A DNA stretch of 64,000 nt, taken from positions 248,001-312,000 of the forward strand of contig VWZL01002014.1 in the NCBI GenBank assembly GCA_013396915.1, read 5' to 3'. Position numbers and translations under genes: made by a program. Shown in pieces: positions 10,588 through 21,418 of the stretch (its first letter is position 1; each line of letters begins with the position of its first letter). This stretch comes from Stercorarius parasiticus. Lineage: Eukaryota > Chordata > Aves > Charadriiformes > Stercorariidae. Under the pieces are notes generated by a model. The model did not search any database, was not told the DNA's origin, and was given only the letters and a program-made list of their open reading frames with translations.

Positions 10588-13500
10588 CCATAAATGGAAA
10601 GGTTTCAGAAGGAGAATGCTAAGCAGAACAGAGAAATGACACACCATTTATCCAGGTTCTGTTAAGTAATGAGCTAGATTCCTCAGTGATCAATCTCTCC
10701 CCTTCAATTAACAGCAATAAATCCCTCATAAAATATTCTAAACAATGCTGGACTTTCTTCTTGCTTTACATTATTTATGCAGCAAGTTTGTTATTCTTGT
10801 CCTTAAAGCAACTTTATATATTATGTCTTGTTTCTCAGCCAGAAAAACAACTTGGCACCGCAGAATGATCTCAGCAGTACGTTATCTCTGCCCGTCTGAT
10901 CCCTGCCGTGTAATGCACACACGCACACTGCCCCTTAGAGGTAGCAGCCAGTCATGGCCACAGGGAAAAAAATCACAACTGTTGAGATATGTTTTGATTG
11001 CAATGTGTTTATGCAATTTTGACCAGCTGGCTGGCTTGCCAGAAAGCAAGTCTGACATTTTTTATTTAGAACGAATGTCCATTATTTTGATCTCAGTTAA
11101 GCAGTGCGAATCTGGCATAGATCCTTTGATTTCAATACTGATTTTTGCATCGGACATGTCTGATGTCAGGTTCCTGACCCCAGCTCCTTTTCCTGAAAAC
11201 TCTGTCATGTAAAGATAAAGAATTGCAACTGCAGCCACCGTGCCTTTCCAGCTGCTGCTGGACATGGCCATGCTTGGAATACAAGAACCCATAGCGACCG
11301 GAGGCAAATTGACATGTTGCCATCCACCTTAACAAATGAGCATGGAAATGATGAGAAAGGAAACAGCAGGCTAAGCCTATTACTTCATCAACTGCTACAA
11401 CAGCCACCAACCCTATTACTGCTGTGCTCTGCACTTCCCTGCTCACTGGGGACACTGCCTCAGCAAGGCAATAAGCATCCTCATGAAAAGCACGACAGTG
11501 ACAGCCCAGCCAGGCCTCGGCCACCTCAAGGGACGCTCTCTCGTGTCAAGTGCTTCTCTGTCTCCTGCCCTGATGGAATAATAAAGAAAATCTGTCTCAT
11601 TCTTTTCATCAGCAGCTGCCTCTTCCCTCCCGAGCCAGGCGGGGTAGCACACAGACAGACAGGGGAGGAAGCGAAGAGCAGCAAATGCTTTCTTGTGTCC
11701 ATCTGCCTGATCTGACAGTAATTTCTCTAGCTAGGATTTTACATTAAGCAAACTGACGTGTATGTGTCTCCTGTGCAGGGCTGGAGGTGGGGAGTGAGCA
11801 GTAAGCTGTGTGGGACACAAAGCCATCATGTAAGCATGCTGGGAAATGAGGCATTTAATTTAAAATGAGGAGAACTAGGAGCTCCGGGCTGGCAAGAATT
11901 GTGAGCCACTCACCCAGCAAGAGCTAACACAGCATCAAGTCATGGGATGGGCTTAGCATTGAAATTTCAGCCTGCCCTTTCACCCCCTGGCCAGGAGAAA
12001 GCAGGCATGCAGCAGAGGGCTGGGGCCACTCTTCATTGCAAAGAAAAAGACTCCACAAACATGACTTGCCCCTTTCCCCCATTTGTCCCTTGTTTTTACA
12101 TTTGGTGACTCCAAATGCTGGGTGAAGCATCAATGCTTGGATGTTTTATGACTTTTATCTGCACTCTGAGCAAATCAATTGGCCTTTAAGACAGCAGATC
12201 TTCAGGAGTGAGATTACCATTTCTCTGGGCTAGGGACCTCAAGCAGAAGTGGTGTGATCTGAAATGGGGAGAATCTCCAGGGCCAAAGAGTGATCCATCA
12301 TAAAGTCATGATCCAAGAGCTAGAGAAAAACCATGGGTTTGGCCCTGCTATGGCTGGAGGGAGGACAGGTCTGCTGAGAGATGGGAGAGAGGCTATGGTG
12401 AACCAACTAGGAATAGTGAAGACCTGGCTCAATCTCTGCACAGGAAGCCAGGAGCTGGAACTGGGTGTGTAGGAAACGGGTGCAGTTTGTCCTGTTATGG
12501 CTGTCCATACTGGGACTGGGGCCACTCTGAGATGGAAGGGAAAAGTACAACCCCAACAGGGTGCAATACAGGCCCTTTGGCAATGCAAGTCAATGTCCTT
12601 GTTCTACAAATTAAAATAACTACCATTTTGCAAACCATTACTGGAATTGCTCTGCCTGGCTCCAGTGGGAGGAAGCAGGACTCATTAATTCCCATCTGAC
12701 ATTCCCTTTTATCTGGTGACCGGGGTCAACCTACAAGAGGAACACCCAGTCAGACATTAACAAAACAGGAGGTGTGTACATGTGTTTGTACGGGAAGAGA
12801 GAGTTATAAAAATACTACTTTCCCTTGGGGAGAAACTTGCTACATGAGATTTTAATGTTCTTGGAGACTGTCCCTCTACACAAAATTAACCCAGCAGTGC
12901 TAGAGATAGAGGTCAAAAGAGAAGTCCTCTCCACAAGCGCTCCCCTTCCCCGCTGGGGATGGTCACGTCCATCATGCCTGCAGCTGGATCAAACTGCAGA
13001 CCAGTATGGCTGAGGATGTCCAGAGCCTGAAGAGGTCAGCAGACCAGCCGGTGCCAAAATAGGACCCTCTGTACATGTAACAAAAAAGCTTCCATCACAT
13101 CTTCCCTTATTCCATCACCCTCTTTGCTTTTTGTGTTCTCCTCCCTGCAGTGTATCTCCCTGCAGAGGTACACTCTGGGAAAAACCTTGTCCACGCACAC
13201 CCATCTACGGCACAGAGGCCTGAGGTTTCTGAGGGTGATATGCAAACTGTTGCCATGCACAGCACTCAACAGACTTCCACACTGACCTTGAGCAGTCCCT
13301 TCAGGCCTGACCAGAAGCAGGAATGCTTCGTGGGCTGCCTTTTCTGAGTGCCAAATATATACCATTTGCATGTAACTGACTTTGCAGAAGAGGGAGAGCC
13401 CACCCTTCCCCTCAGACTTTCTAGGAGGCAGTGCAGTAGTTTGTCCATAGTGGGCTTACTTGAGAAGGAAGATCTGCCAAGCACTAGTCAGTGACTGAAA

Positions 13501-13777
13501 GAACTGAGTCACTGTCCCAAGCTCCTGCTTGCACAGGCAACACCACCACGCAGATCCCTCTACTAAATACATCAACCCATTTTAAAATTACAAAATTGTT
13601 TTCCAGTACACATTGTAAGGATGCAGAATGTACTAATACACCAGCTACCATCCAAACTCTCTCCACTACATCAGCAGTTGCAAAATTTTCATTGTGGCTT
13701 GCAAAGAAGTGGCTGGATGCAAACAACTCTCAAAGCCCCCTGTGAGGCTCTGCTGGCCACACCCTACTCCCTGGCCT

Positions 13778-13796
13778 TCCTCCTCCTCCTCCTCCT
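13778..13796 (+). repeat. (TCC)n microsatellite
   Basis: About six TCC units in a row, ending in TGGGG. A short simple repeat, likely length-variable between individuals. Confidence 0.9.
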
Positions 13797-15076
13797 GGGG
13801 AGAACAATGGGGCTTTGTCAGCACCAGGAGGAGTGAGCACTAGCAAAGCACAATGGTCTTTTTTATCCTAGCTTCAAGGCATCTGTGGTTGGAAAAAGAA
13901 ATGCATTCATCTTGTAAGAGTGAGGAATATCTGTTAGAATTGGGCTTTGCCCAGAATTCTGTATTTGACCTCCAGGGAATAGATCTGAACATGGATCACA
14001 GTCAAAACATTTTAGCTTACTCCTCTCTCTTTGCTTCTAGTTTTGAGATCCTGCTCTTGTTCCTTTACCTACATGTTAATTGCAGTGGTGATCTAACCTC
14101 TAACATCTTTAATGTCCTCCCTAGCTGGGGGAACCTATCCATGTCACCAGGAAGACAGGTAGAAGCACAGGCTTGCTTATTGCTTGTGAACAAACTCATC
14201 TTTAATCCTTGAGGTCCATTTAGCCAGGAAAGAGTTAACACCCACACCTCTCAGTGAACAAATTGGCTTGTTCAGGAAAAAAAAAATCCCAGAAAATTGG
14301 GTGTCAGTAGATTATCCTTCTCCAGATCCATGGATTAGCGTGCTTGGAGAGGGTATCCAGGTGGAAAAGAATGTAATATCACTGTATGTGCAGGGAGAGC
14401 CTTCACCTCCACTCCAGCTCGATTACACATTTCTCTTATCACAGACATCACATGATGCCTACCCTCATGCCTTTCTTTGCTTAAGCCTATTATTGCATTT
14501 TTATAAATATTGGAAAGCCTCTTGAAATTCTGAAGTTTCTTGCCACAATGGATTGTGTTGGCTAAATAATTTTGTTTCCTCAGTTCTCCCCTCTCTACTC
14601 TTCCACATCACTCCCTTACTTGATTAGCTCCATATATTAAGTGATCAAGGCATTGCAACATCCATCCTCCCTTCAATTTTTCCAGGACATATACACACAT
14701 ACAGGTTCCATCTCCAACTTAAGGCCAAACTCTTCTCTCAGATTCCCTTATGCCACCCTAGAGCAAATGCCACAGGCTCAAATACCTGAGGAGCCAAAGA
14801 AATTACTCTGGACTTTGTGTAGGCTAAAGGAAATTTTGGAGTGCAGAGGGCAACCAGGAACCAGCATAGCTGGTGCCAGCTGTGCCTTGAATGCCTGATG
14901 CTTCCCCGCAGAAGAAATGGTGCAATCAAAGCCAGGGTGGCTGAATGGCAACATCTGCAGTGCCAGCGCTTGAAGTTATTACAAGTCTTGTGACAGTGTG
15001 ACATTTCTTCTTAGAGCCCTGGCTTCGGGATCCAAGGACTTGTCTGACATTCTCTACTTGCTTTTTCTGCCGTGGG

Positions 15077-15136
15077 CTTTTTTTTCCTTTTTTCTTTTTT
15101 TTTCCCCTTGCATGCTTGCTTGCTTTCTTCCCCCCA
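15077..15136 (+). repeat. T-rich polypyrimidine tract upstream of a CR1
   Basis: About 60 bp made almost only of T and C, with long T runs broken by CC, then CTTGCATGCTTGCTTGCTTT and a C run. It lies about 70 bp upstream of the 5' break of the CR1 at 15204. Such tracts are frequent simple repeats; a link to the insertion is not shown. Confidence 0.7.
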
Positions 15137-15203
15137 TTTATCCTTCATAGTTATGGGAGAAAACTTGAAAACAAGAACCAAACAGATTTAGTCTGAAAAC
15201 CAT

Positions 15204-15755
15204 ATGCTGATTAACATTAGGAAGAGGATCTCCAGCAGATCGAGGGAGGTGACCCTTTGCCTCTCCTCAGCACTGGTGAGACCACAGCTGTGCCCAAGTC
15301 TAGGCTGCTCAATACAGAGAGACACGGACATACTGGAGGGAGTCCAGCAAAGAGACAAAAAGATGGCAGAGGAATTAGAGCATCTGCCATACGAGGAGTG
15401 GCTGAGAGAGCTGGGATTATTTAGCCTGGAGAAGAGAAGGCTCAGGGGGACCTTAGCAGGATGTATAAACTCCTGAGGGGGGCCGGGCATAAGGAATATA
15501 GATCCTGACACTTCCCAGTGGTGCCCAGCGGCAGGACAAGAGGCAGTGGGCACAAACTGAAACACAGGAAATTCAATTTAAACATTGGAAAAAAAACTTT
15601 CTCTTCTCTGAGGGTGACTGAGTGCTGGCACAGGCTGCCCAGAGAGGCAGTGGAGTCTGCAGCCTTAAAGATACTCAAAAACCTGACTGGATACGGCCTG
15701 GAAGAGCCTGCTCCAACTGACCTTGCCTTCAGCAGGGGGTGGGACTGGGTGATCT
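15204..15755 (+). pseudogene. CR1 ORF2 C-terminal remnant, frameshifted
   Basis: ORF2 of CR1 encodes an endonuclease and reverse transcriptase. Only its C-terminal tail is present. The frame at 15204-15476 contains RSREVTLCLSSALVRPQL and [19 protein letters not shown], both typical of the region after the catalytic core, then meets a stop. Related sequence continues in another frame from about 15518 (TRGSGHKL and, later, RLPREAVESAAL), so at least one frameshift separates them. The endonuclease and the catalytic palm are missing because of 5' truncation, so the copy cannot encode a working enzyme. The same fragment recurs in the second copy at 15757-16157. Confidence 0.85.
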
Positions 15756-16157
15756 NACAAAAAGATGGCAGAGGAATTAGAGCATCTGCCATACGAGGAG
15801 TGGCTGAGAGAGCTGGGATTATTTAGCCTGGAGAAGAGAAGGCTCAGGGGGACCTTAGCAGTATGTATAAACTCCTGAGGGGGGCCGGGCATAAGGAATA
15901 TAGATCCTGACACTTCCCAGTGGTGCCCAGCGGCAGGACAAGAGGCAGTGGGCACAAACTGAAACACAGGAAATTCAATTTAAACATTGGAAAAAAAACT
16001 TTCTCTTCTCTGAGGGTGACTGAGTGCTGGCACAGGCTGCCCAGAGAGGCAGTGGAGTCTGCAGCCTTAAATATACTCAAAAACCTGACTGGATACGGCC
16101 TGGAAGAGCCTGCTCCAACTGACCCTGCCTTCAGCAGGGGGTGGGACTGGGTGATCT
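15355..16157 (+). repeat. Head-to-tail 401-bp direct duplication across a single N
   Basis: 15355-15755 and 15757-16157 align without gaps at an offset of 402. I count three mismatches: 15460 G/15862 T, 15670 G/16072 T and 15723 T/16125 C, so about 99.3% identity. Position 15756 is N. The duplication starts and stops exactly at the N, which fits two overlapping contig ends placed side by side instead of merged, the differences being allelic or sequencing errors. A genuine recent tandem duplication is less likely. Confidence 0.9.
15756..15756. other. Single undetermined base at a probable contig join
   Basis: An isolated N lies exactly between the two 401-bp copies. It is read as a scaffold or contig junction marker and not as biological sequence. 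Confidence 0.85.
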
Positions 16158-16207
16158 CCAGAGATGTCTCCCAACCTCAACCCTTCTGCAATGCTGTGAT
16201 TCTCTAA

Positions 16208-19200
16208 CAGAACGCCAGAAGTATGATTTTAAATGTTAATTTCTGGCTTTAAACCCATTTAAAATTCTCAGAGGAGAGCCGATTCATTCTTTTTCAGGAC
16301 CTCTGTCATCTGTATTATGTTATGTTTTCCTTGAGCTCCAATCTTCCGTCTTAAGTTGGCGCAAGCTCCGGGACCAGCCCTGGCCATGCACTGCACAGTG
16401 TGTTAGACAATCAACTACGATGGCTTCTCATGGGTGAGATGTGAACATCACTTTAACCAAGCAAAGATGAAGCAGAAGCTTCAACATTGCATATGCATCA
16501 CCTGGGTAGTTTCCAGTATGTCTTGTATATTTGCTCATTTAAACAACCACACATGAAACTGAACCTAGAGGTGGAAAAGAGTGAAGATTTTAAGAGTTCT
16601 AGATGTGAATTTCTTTGAAGTTTGTTTCACAGATTTGCAGGAAAATTTTCATCAGCATAATCATCTTTTAAAGGTTTTACATTTCATTTTTGAAAGTCTG
16701 ATAAGAGTAATCTGTAGCTGTATTTATTCCCCTTCATTCTTTCACCTGTTTGCTGCCAATAGAGATTAAAAAACCCACCTTCCTAGCATAAAACTCAGAC
16801 TTTCCTCTTCTTTTTGACTAAAGCTGACATCACAGATACAAACCCTTTGAAAGAGAAAGTGGTAGAAAGCATTTTGAGATGTTTAGTTTCTTAGTAGTCC
16901 AATGCAGACAGCTGAATATTCAAGTATCATAATGAAATTGATCAAGCTATGAATAACTGGGGAACTTAATCCTGTGTTGGGTATTTGATTCAACAGAGAG
17001 GGGTATTATATGTTTCATTAAATAAGTATATAAGCCTACAAAATCAGAAATGTCGCCTAATTTGGGATAGTTCAATCTTCTGTGTACCTATTCTGAAACA
17101 CTGCAAAGGGGTCTGATTTTGGGGAGATTCTGAGGGCTACTCTGCTGAAAAACTGTGTCTGAGTGGTGCAACCGAAGTGCAAGGACCAGACTGATTCATC
17201 AGGTGGAGAGTACTGCCCACAGTACAACAAGCATTGCCAGGGGAATTGTCCCTTAAATCCTTTATCCACTGAATTACTGCAGAAGAATATTTCTCTCTCC
17301 AGACACATGCTGCGTTGTTATTTGCTCACAGACTTGAAATTGCATTTGGAAAAAATACTCTAAAAAAGGGTAAGGATGGAAAATATTTGGGGGTTTAGAA
17401 GTTCAATACTGAGTGGACAGCTGTGACTATTATTCTACTCTTTGCAATTAAATACTGCTATACGCTAGAACTGATTAAGAAAAAGGTAAGTGCTCATGGA
17501 ATGAAAAGATATTCAAATTTTCTTTTATTCATTTTATCTACTTCTTTGTGATCTCAGCCATTTTTTCTGTTTATACTTGATCTCAAGTTTGAGTAACATG
17601 ATCAAGCTGATCTGTTCTAAGACTTTTGAAGCATAAGGAATGTCTGTGCACTAGGAGACATTCTAATCTTGCTACAGTGCTACAGGCACTACAGTAGTTT
17701 ACTGTGGAATTGAGTAGAGTATCTTGAAGTGAAAGTGATGCCATCCAGGTTCTCAAGAAAGAAGCTCATGTAGGCTGTCCTGCTCAGGTCCCTGTAGTCA
17801 CTCTCCACTGAAGTCACAAGCTTCTTGGAAAAGAGGGCCATTTCTCAACATCTGCAACATACCAACTATGCTGTCGGTGCTCAGTAAACAAATAATTAGA
17901 ATAACAAATGGAATTGTTTCTAAATATAATGTTCCACAAAGCTTACAAAGATGCCATCTGCTCTGTAAGGTAGAAAGATGGAGCCTATAAAAACTTCCGT
18001 GTATGCTTAATTTTACACACTCAAGCAGCCCTAGGGACCGTTCAAGCACATAAAATTGAGCAGATATGTAAACATTTGCAGAGTTACAGCACCATAATTG
18101 GTAATTTTGCAGCTATTGTATTTTTCGAGGATCTGGAAAGAAGCTCTATGGTAAAAGGTGCCTTGAGGGTCAAAAGAAATAAGCTGTGGACAGCTCATCT
18201 CCACTTTTATTCTAGTGTTTGGCTGTCTCCGAAACTCACCCAGTTTGCAGTGGAAGGGTGGCACATTCCCAGCACTTTGGCATCCGAGAGACAGCCAAAC
18301 ATATCTCACTCCTGCTCAGAGCTGGAAGTGAAAATAGAGTGCGAGGCCTCCAAAAGGAAGTTGTTGAATGCATGGCAGATGTTGTTACATTTGGCCTAGC
18401 AGTACTCCATGTGGCAGTCACACGACCAGTCATCTTAGCCAGCGAGGTTAATAGGGGTGGGCACTCCTATGTGAGGGTTTTCTTTCAAATAAGAGTGGAA
18501 CAAATGTTGTAAGTGAACAACTAACAGCAGGAACAAAAAAAATTAAAACAAGGGGAAGGGAAGCTCCGAGCTAATGGCACGTAGGCTGGAAAAGTAGCAC
18601 ATCAATAGCCAAGAAGAGACATAAACCCAAGGTGATCATTTCATGGGTAAGTGGGCTGAAAGAGACATCTTAAGACCAACCTATGTACCTCCATTCCATT
18701 TCCCTGAGCTTTGGCTGGCACCCACATCTCCTACAGACAAATGCAGAGTGAGGAAGTGATGCACACTGGTATGAATCATGGATTTCTAGGCCATCATTTG
18801 TAATGGGAGCTATGCCTGAGAAGAGGTGCATTACTCGCATATTGAAGATGATTTATGTAGTTTTTACGTAGCTGTTAGGCTTTAATTATTCACTTGATTA
18901 TCAATAAAAAATAAGCAGTGAGCAGTACGGAATGTTAACACGTCTGAAAGGGCATGCAGCCATTTGTGTGAAACAAATGTGCACATGCATGGAGGCATTC
19001 CTCTCTTGTCAGTGCCAGGTATGAGGACAAATTCACAAGCAGGGTTAGCACGTTTCTTTTCTATTTCTTCCCTATCCCCTCCCCATCCCTTTCACAAACA
19101 AAACCTGCCAACCTGTTCATCAGCTCTGTGATGGCAGACAAATGTTTCAGCAAAACACGTGCCAAATATCCATTGATATTGGCTGAAATTCAATATGATG

Positions 19201-19991
19201 AAATGAATTGATGCTGGCATCCCATTTGGTGCAATGCAATATCTGATCAATAGCAAGTAATTGCACATCATTTTGCGTAGGATAGGAAGCTGGGGCTGTT
19301 ACATCACTCTGAGTTATGGATCATATTAATCACTGCCTAACTGTTTCATCAATGTAATTTCTTTTCATCAACATGCTGTGGCATTTAGAACGTTGGACAT
19401 AAAACCTCTATACTGTATTAACTTGAAATTAAAAGCTGTGCAGCCCAATGAAAGGGAACATCGTTACCATGGGTGTGAATAGTGTTCTCACATTGTAGCA
19501 CAAAATTATACAATTGGCACCTTTAACAAGCAAAGTGAAGTGATAGGGGAAAAAAAAATTAAAAAATCAAATAGCAAGAACTCATCTGGACTGGGGGAAT
19601 ATGCACTTGTACAAGCCTTACCTTCAGTTCCTCCTCCTTAATTGCAAGCAATGCAAGACCAACAGGGAAAGAAATCCATGTTTCTTTTGCTAGTTCACAG
19701 GTGTTTGCAAGTTGTGAAACTACTGAGGGTATACTAACAGGGTAGGTCTAGCAAAGGACAAGGTATGGTCCCTCCACTCCCCTTCCTAGCATGGAAATAT
19801 GCGCACCTCAGTCAGTGATCACTGGGATTCCTATTGCTTACTCTATGCTCTTTCCATTTTAGCTTTCTTCAAGCCTCTTTTTGTATTCCACCAGAGGTGC
19901 ATTTGTGGAGGCTGGTATCTTTGCCTTCTATTGGATGCCTCAAAGTCACTTTTCTTCCACCACACACTAGCAGGAATCCTTGCTTAGCATT
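16208..19991. other. Unique non-coding DNA
   Basis: No gene is recognised. Open frames are at most about 107 codons. The block 18850-19540 stands out as AT-rich and motif-dense and is listed separately. The remainder shows nothing I can name. Confidence 0.55.
18850..19540. promoter_or_regulatory. Candidate conserved non-coding element cluster
   Basis: This is one of the most enhancer-like stretches by eye. It contains TTTAATTATTCACTTGATTA at 18881 followed by TCAATAAAAAATAA, an E-box CACGTG at 19156-19161, several ATTGAT/ATCAAT-type words between 19170 and 19250, GGATCATATTAATCACTG near 19318, and an RFX half-site-like GTTACCATGG at 19463-19472. No open frame spans it. Conservation is inferred, not measured. 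Confidence 0.35.
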
Positions 19992-20086
19992 TCATAGAAT
20001 CATAGAATCTTCATGGTTGGAAAGGACCTTTGAGATCATCGAGTCTAACCATACACACACAAAAAAACCCCCTACAATCTCTGACA

Positions 20087-20444
20087 CTAGAGCATGCCCT
20101 GAAGTGCCAAATCTAGACGTTTCTTAAATACCTCTAGGGATGGTGACTCAACCACCTCCCTTGGCAGGCTGTTCCAGTGCCTGACCACTCTTTCAGTAAG
20201 GTAATTCTTCCTAATATCTAATCTAAACCTCCCCTGCGGCAACTTCAGACCATTTCCTCTGGTCCTGTCATTATTCACCTGGGAGAAGAGGCCAACACCC
20301 ACCTCTCTGCAACCTCCTTTCAGGTAGTTGTAGAGGGCAATGAGGTCTCCCCTCAGCCTCCTCTTCTCCAAACTAAACGTGCCCAGTTCCCTCAGCCTCT
20401 CCTCATATGGCTTGGCCTCCAGACCCCTCACCAGCTTGGTAGCT
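20087..20444 (-). pseudogene. CR1 ORF2 C-terminal fragment
   Basis: The minus strand encodes the end of CR1 ORF2 in one open frame. The stretch opens with [20 protein letters not shown], continues [20 protein letters not shown], then [20 protein letters not shown] and [20 protein letters not shown], and ends at a stop near 20087. This is the normal C-terminus of avian CR1 ORF2, so the natural stop appears preserved. About 95 bp of 3' untranslated sequence follow, down to the octamer end at 19992. It belongs to the same insertion as the fragment at 20874-21418. Confidence 0.9.
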
Positions 20445-20873
20445 NNNNNNNNNNNNNNNNNNNNNNNNNNNNNNNNNNNNNNNNNNNNNNNNNNNNNNNN
20501 NNNNNNNNNNNNNNNNNNNNNNNNNNNNNNNNNNNNNNNNNNNNNNNNNNNNNNNNNNNNNNNNNNNNNNNNNNNNNNNNNNNNNNNNNNNNNNNNNNNN
20601 NNNNNNNNNNNNNNNNNNNNNNNNNNNNNNNNNNNNNNNNNNNNNNNNNNNNNNNNNNNNNNNNNNNNNNNNNNNNNNNNNNNNNNNNNNNNNNNNNNNN
20701 NNNNNNNNNNNNNNNNNNNNNNNNNNNNNNNNNNNNNNNNNNNNNNNNNNNNNNNNNNNNNNNNNNNNNNNNNNNNNNNNNNNNNNNNNNNNNNNNNNNN
20801 NNNNNNNNNNNNNNNNNNNNNNNNNNNNNNNNNNNNNNNNNNNNNNNNNNNNNNNNNNNNNNNNNNNNNNNNN
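20445..20873. other. Assembly gap (429 N) inside the CR1 reverse transcriptase
   Basis: 429 consecutive N bases replace the centre of ORF2, where the catalytic palm with the YxDD-type motif should lie. The frames on either side are not in phase across 429 bases (start positions 21401 and 20431 differ by 970, which is 1 modulo 3). By family layout I expect about 700 bp between the SCLTN block and the EERLRELG block, so the stated gap length is probably an underestimate or the element has an internal deletion. Confidence 0.95.
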
Positions 20874-21418
20874 CAGGTTGGTTAAGCAGGACCTCCCTTT
20901 CCTAAACCCATGCTGGCTGGCCCTGATCCCTTGGTTGCCCTGCACTTGTCGTGGGAGCTCACTCAAGATGATCCTCTCCATGATCTTTCTTGGTACTGAG
21001 GTGAGGCCGACAGGCCTGTAGTTCCCCGGATCCTCCTTCCGACCCTTCTTGTAGATGGGCGTCACATTAGCCACCCTCCAGTCATCTGGTACCTCCCCTG
21101 TTGACCAAGATTGTTGATAAATGATGGAGAGAGGCTTGGTGAGCTCTCCCGCCAGCTCCCTGAGTACTCTTGGGTGAATCCCATCCGGCCCTATAGACTT
21201 ATGTGCATCTAGGTGCAGAAGCAGATCATTGACTACTTCCTCCTGGATTATGGATGCATTGTTCTGCTCTCCATCCTTATCTTCCAGCTCTGGAGGCTGA
21301 ACACCCTCAGGATAGCTGGTCTGACTATTGAAGACAGAGGCAAAGAAGGCATTAAGTACCTCAGCCTTCTCCTCATCCTTGGTTGCAACTTTCCCCCCCA
21401 CATCCAGGAAGGGATGGA
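20874..21418 (-). pseudogene. CR1 ORF2 reverse transcriptase, N-terminal fragment
   Basis: The minus-strand frame reads without a stop for about 180 codons up to the gap. Visible family signatures are KDEEKAEVLNAFFASVFNSQ, HLDAHKSIGPDGIHPRVLREL, PDDWRVANVTPIYKKGRKED, GNYRPVGLTSVP and QHGFRKGRSCLTN. These are the reverse-transcriptase finger region and the early conserved blocks before the catalytic aspartates. The endonuclease is absent because of 5' truncation. No start codon belongs to this fragment; the frame simply enters at the truncation point. The open state suggests little decay, but without a promoter or endonuclease it is not an autonomous gene. Confidence 0.9.

Larger units (their letters stand above)
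7521..15076. other. Unique non-coding DNA
   Basis: No coding gene is recognised over 7.5 kb. The longest open frame (10745-11212, plus, 155 codons) has no domain and no supporting exon structure. Small features are a purine-rich A/G run near 8842-8866, a GAGATAATTT direct repeat near 9452, a T14 tract at 10574-10587 and a (TCC)n run at 13778-13796. An AT-rich stretch at 10670-10745 is weakly CNE-like. Confidence 0.55.
15204..16207 (+). mobile_element. CR1 LINE, 5'-truncated, plus strand, internally duplicated
   Basis: CR1 is a non-LTR retrotransposon of birds and other reptiles; most copies are heavily 5'-truncated. This copy begins within the last part of ORF2 (the conceptual SSALVRPQL and [12 protein letters not shown] segments are visible) and runs to a 3' end at GGGTGATCTCCAGAG followed by AATGCTGTGATTCTCTAA, a diverged form of the CR1 terminal octamer. 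A 401-bp core is present twice (15355-15755 and 15757-16157) with one N between. If that is an assembly artefact, the true insertion is only about 600 bp long. No target-site duplication is evident, as is usual for CR1. Confidence 0.92.
19992..21418 (-). mobile_element. CR1 LINE, minus strand, with N gap inside ORF2
   Basis: On the minus strand the element runs from about 21418 (5' truncation inside ORF2) to 19992. The 3' end shows two ATTCTATG octamers and, before them, the usual GATGATCTCAAAGGTCCTTT segment. From 21401 to 20874 a continuous open frame encodes the reverse-transcriptase N-terminal half. From 20444 to 20087 a second open frame encodes the ORF2 C-terminus. The intervening 429 bases are N. 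The open frames and intact 3' end suggest a fairly young insertion compared with the relic at 680-1880. Confidence 0.95.

Noticed and set aside
10745..11212. 155-codon plus-strand open frame
   Set aside because: No recognisable domain, no supporting signals, and length within the chance range.
15355..16157. A pair of LTRs (401-bp direct repeats)
   Set aside because: The copies abut with one N between, have no TG...CA ends, primer-binding site or internal region, and their sequence is CR1 ORF2 tail and 3' end.
20340..20885. 181-codon plus-strand open frame
   Set aside because: Most of it is the N gap read as unknown residues. The real bases are the antisense of CR1 ORF2.
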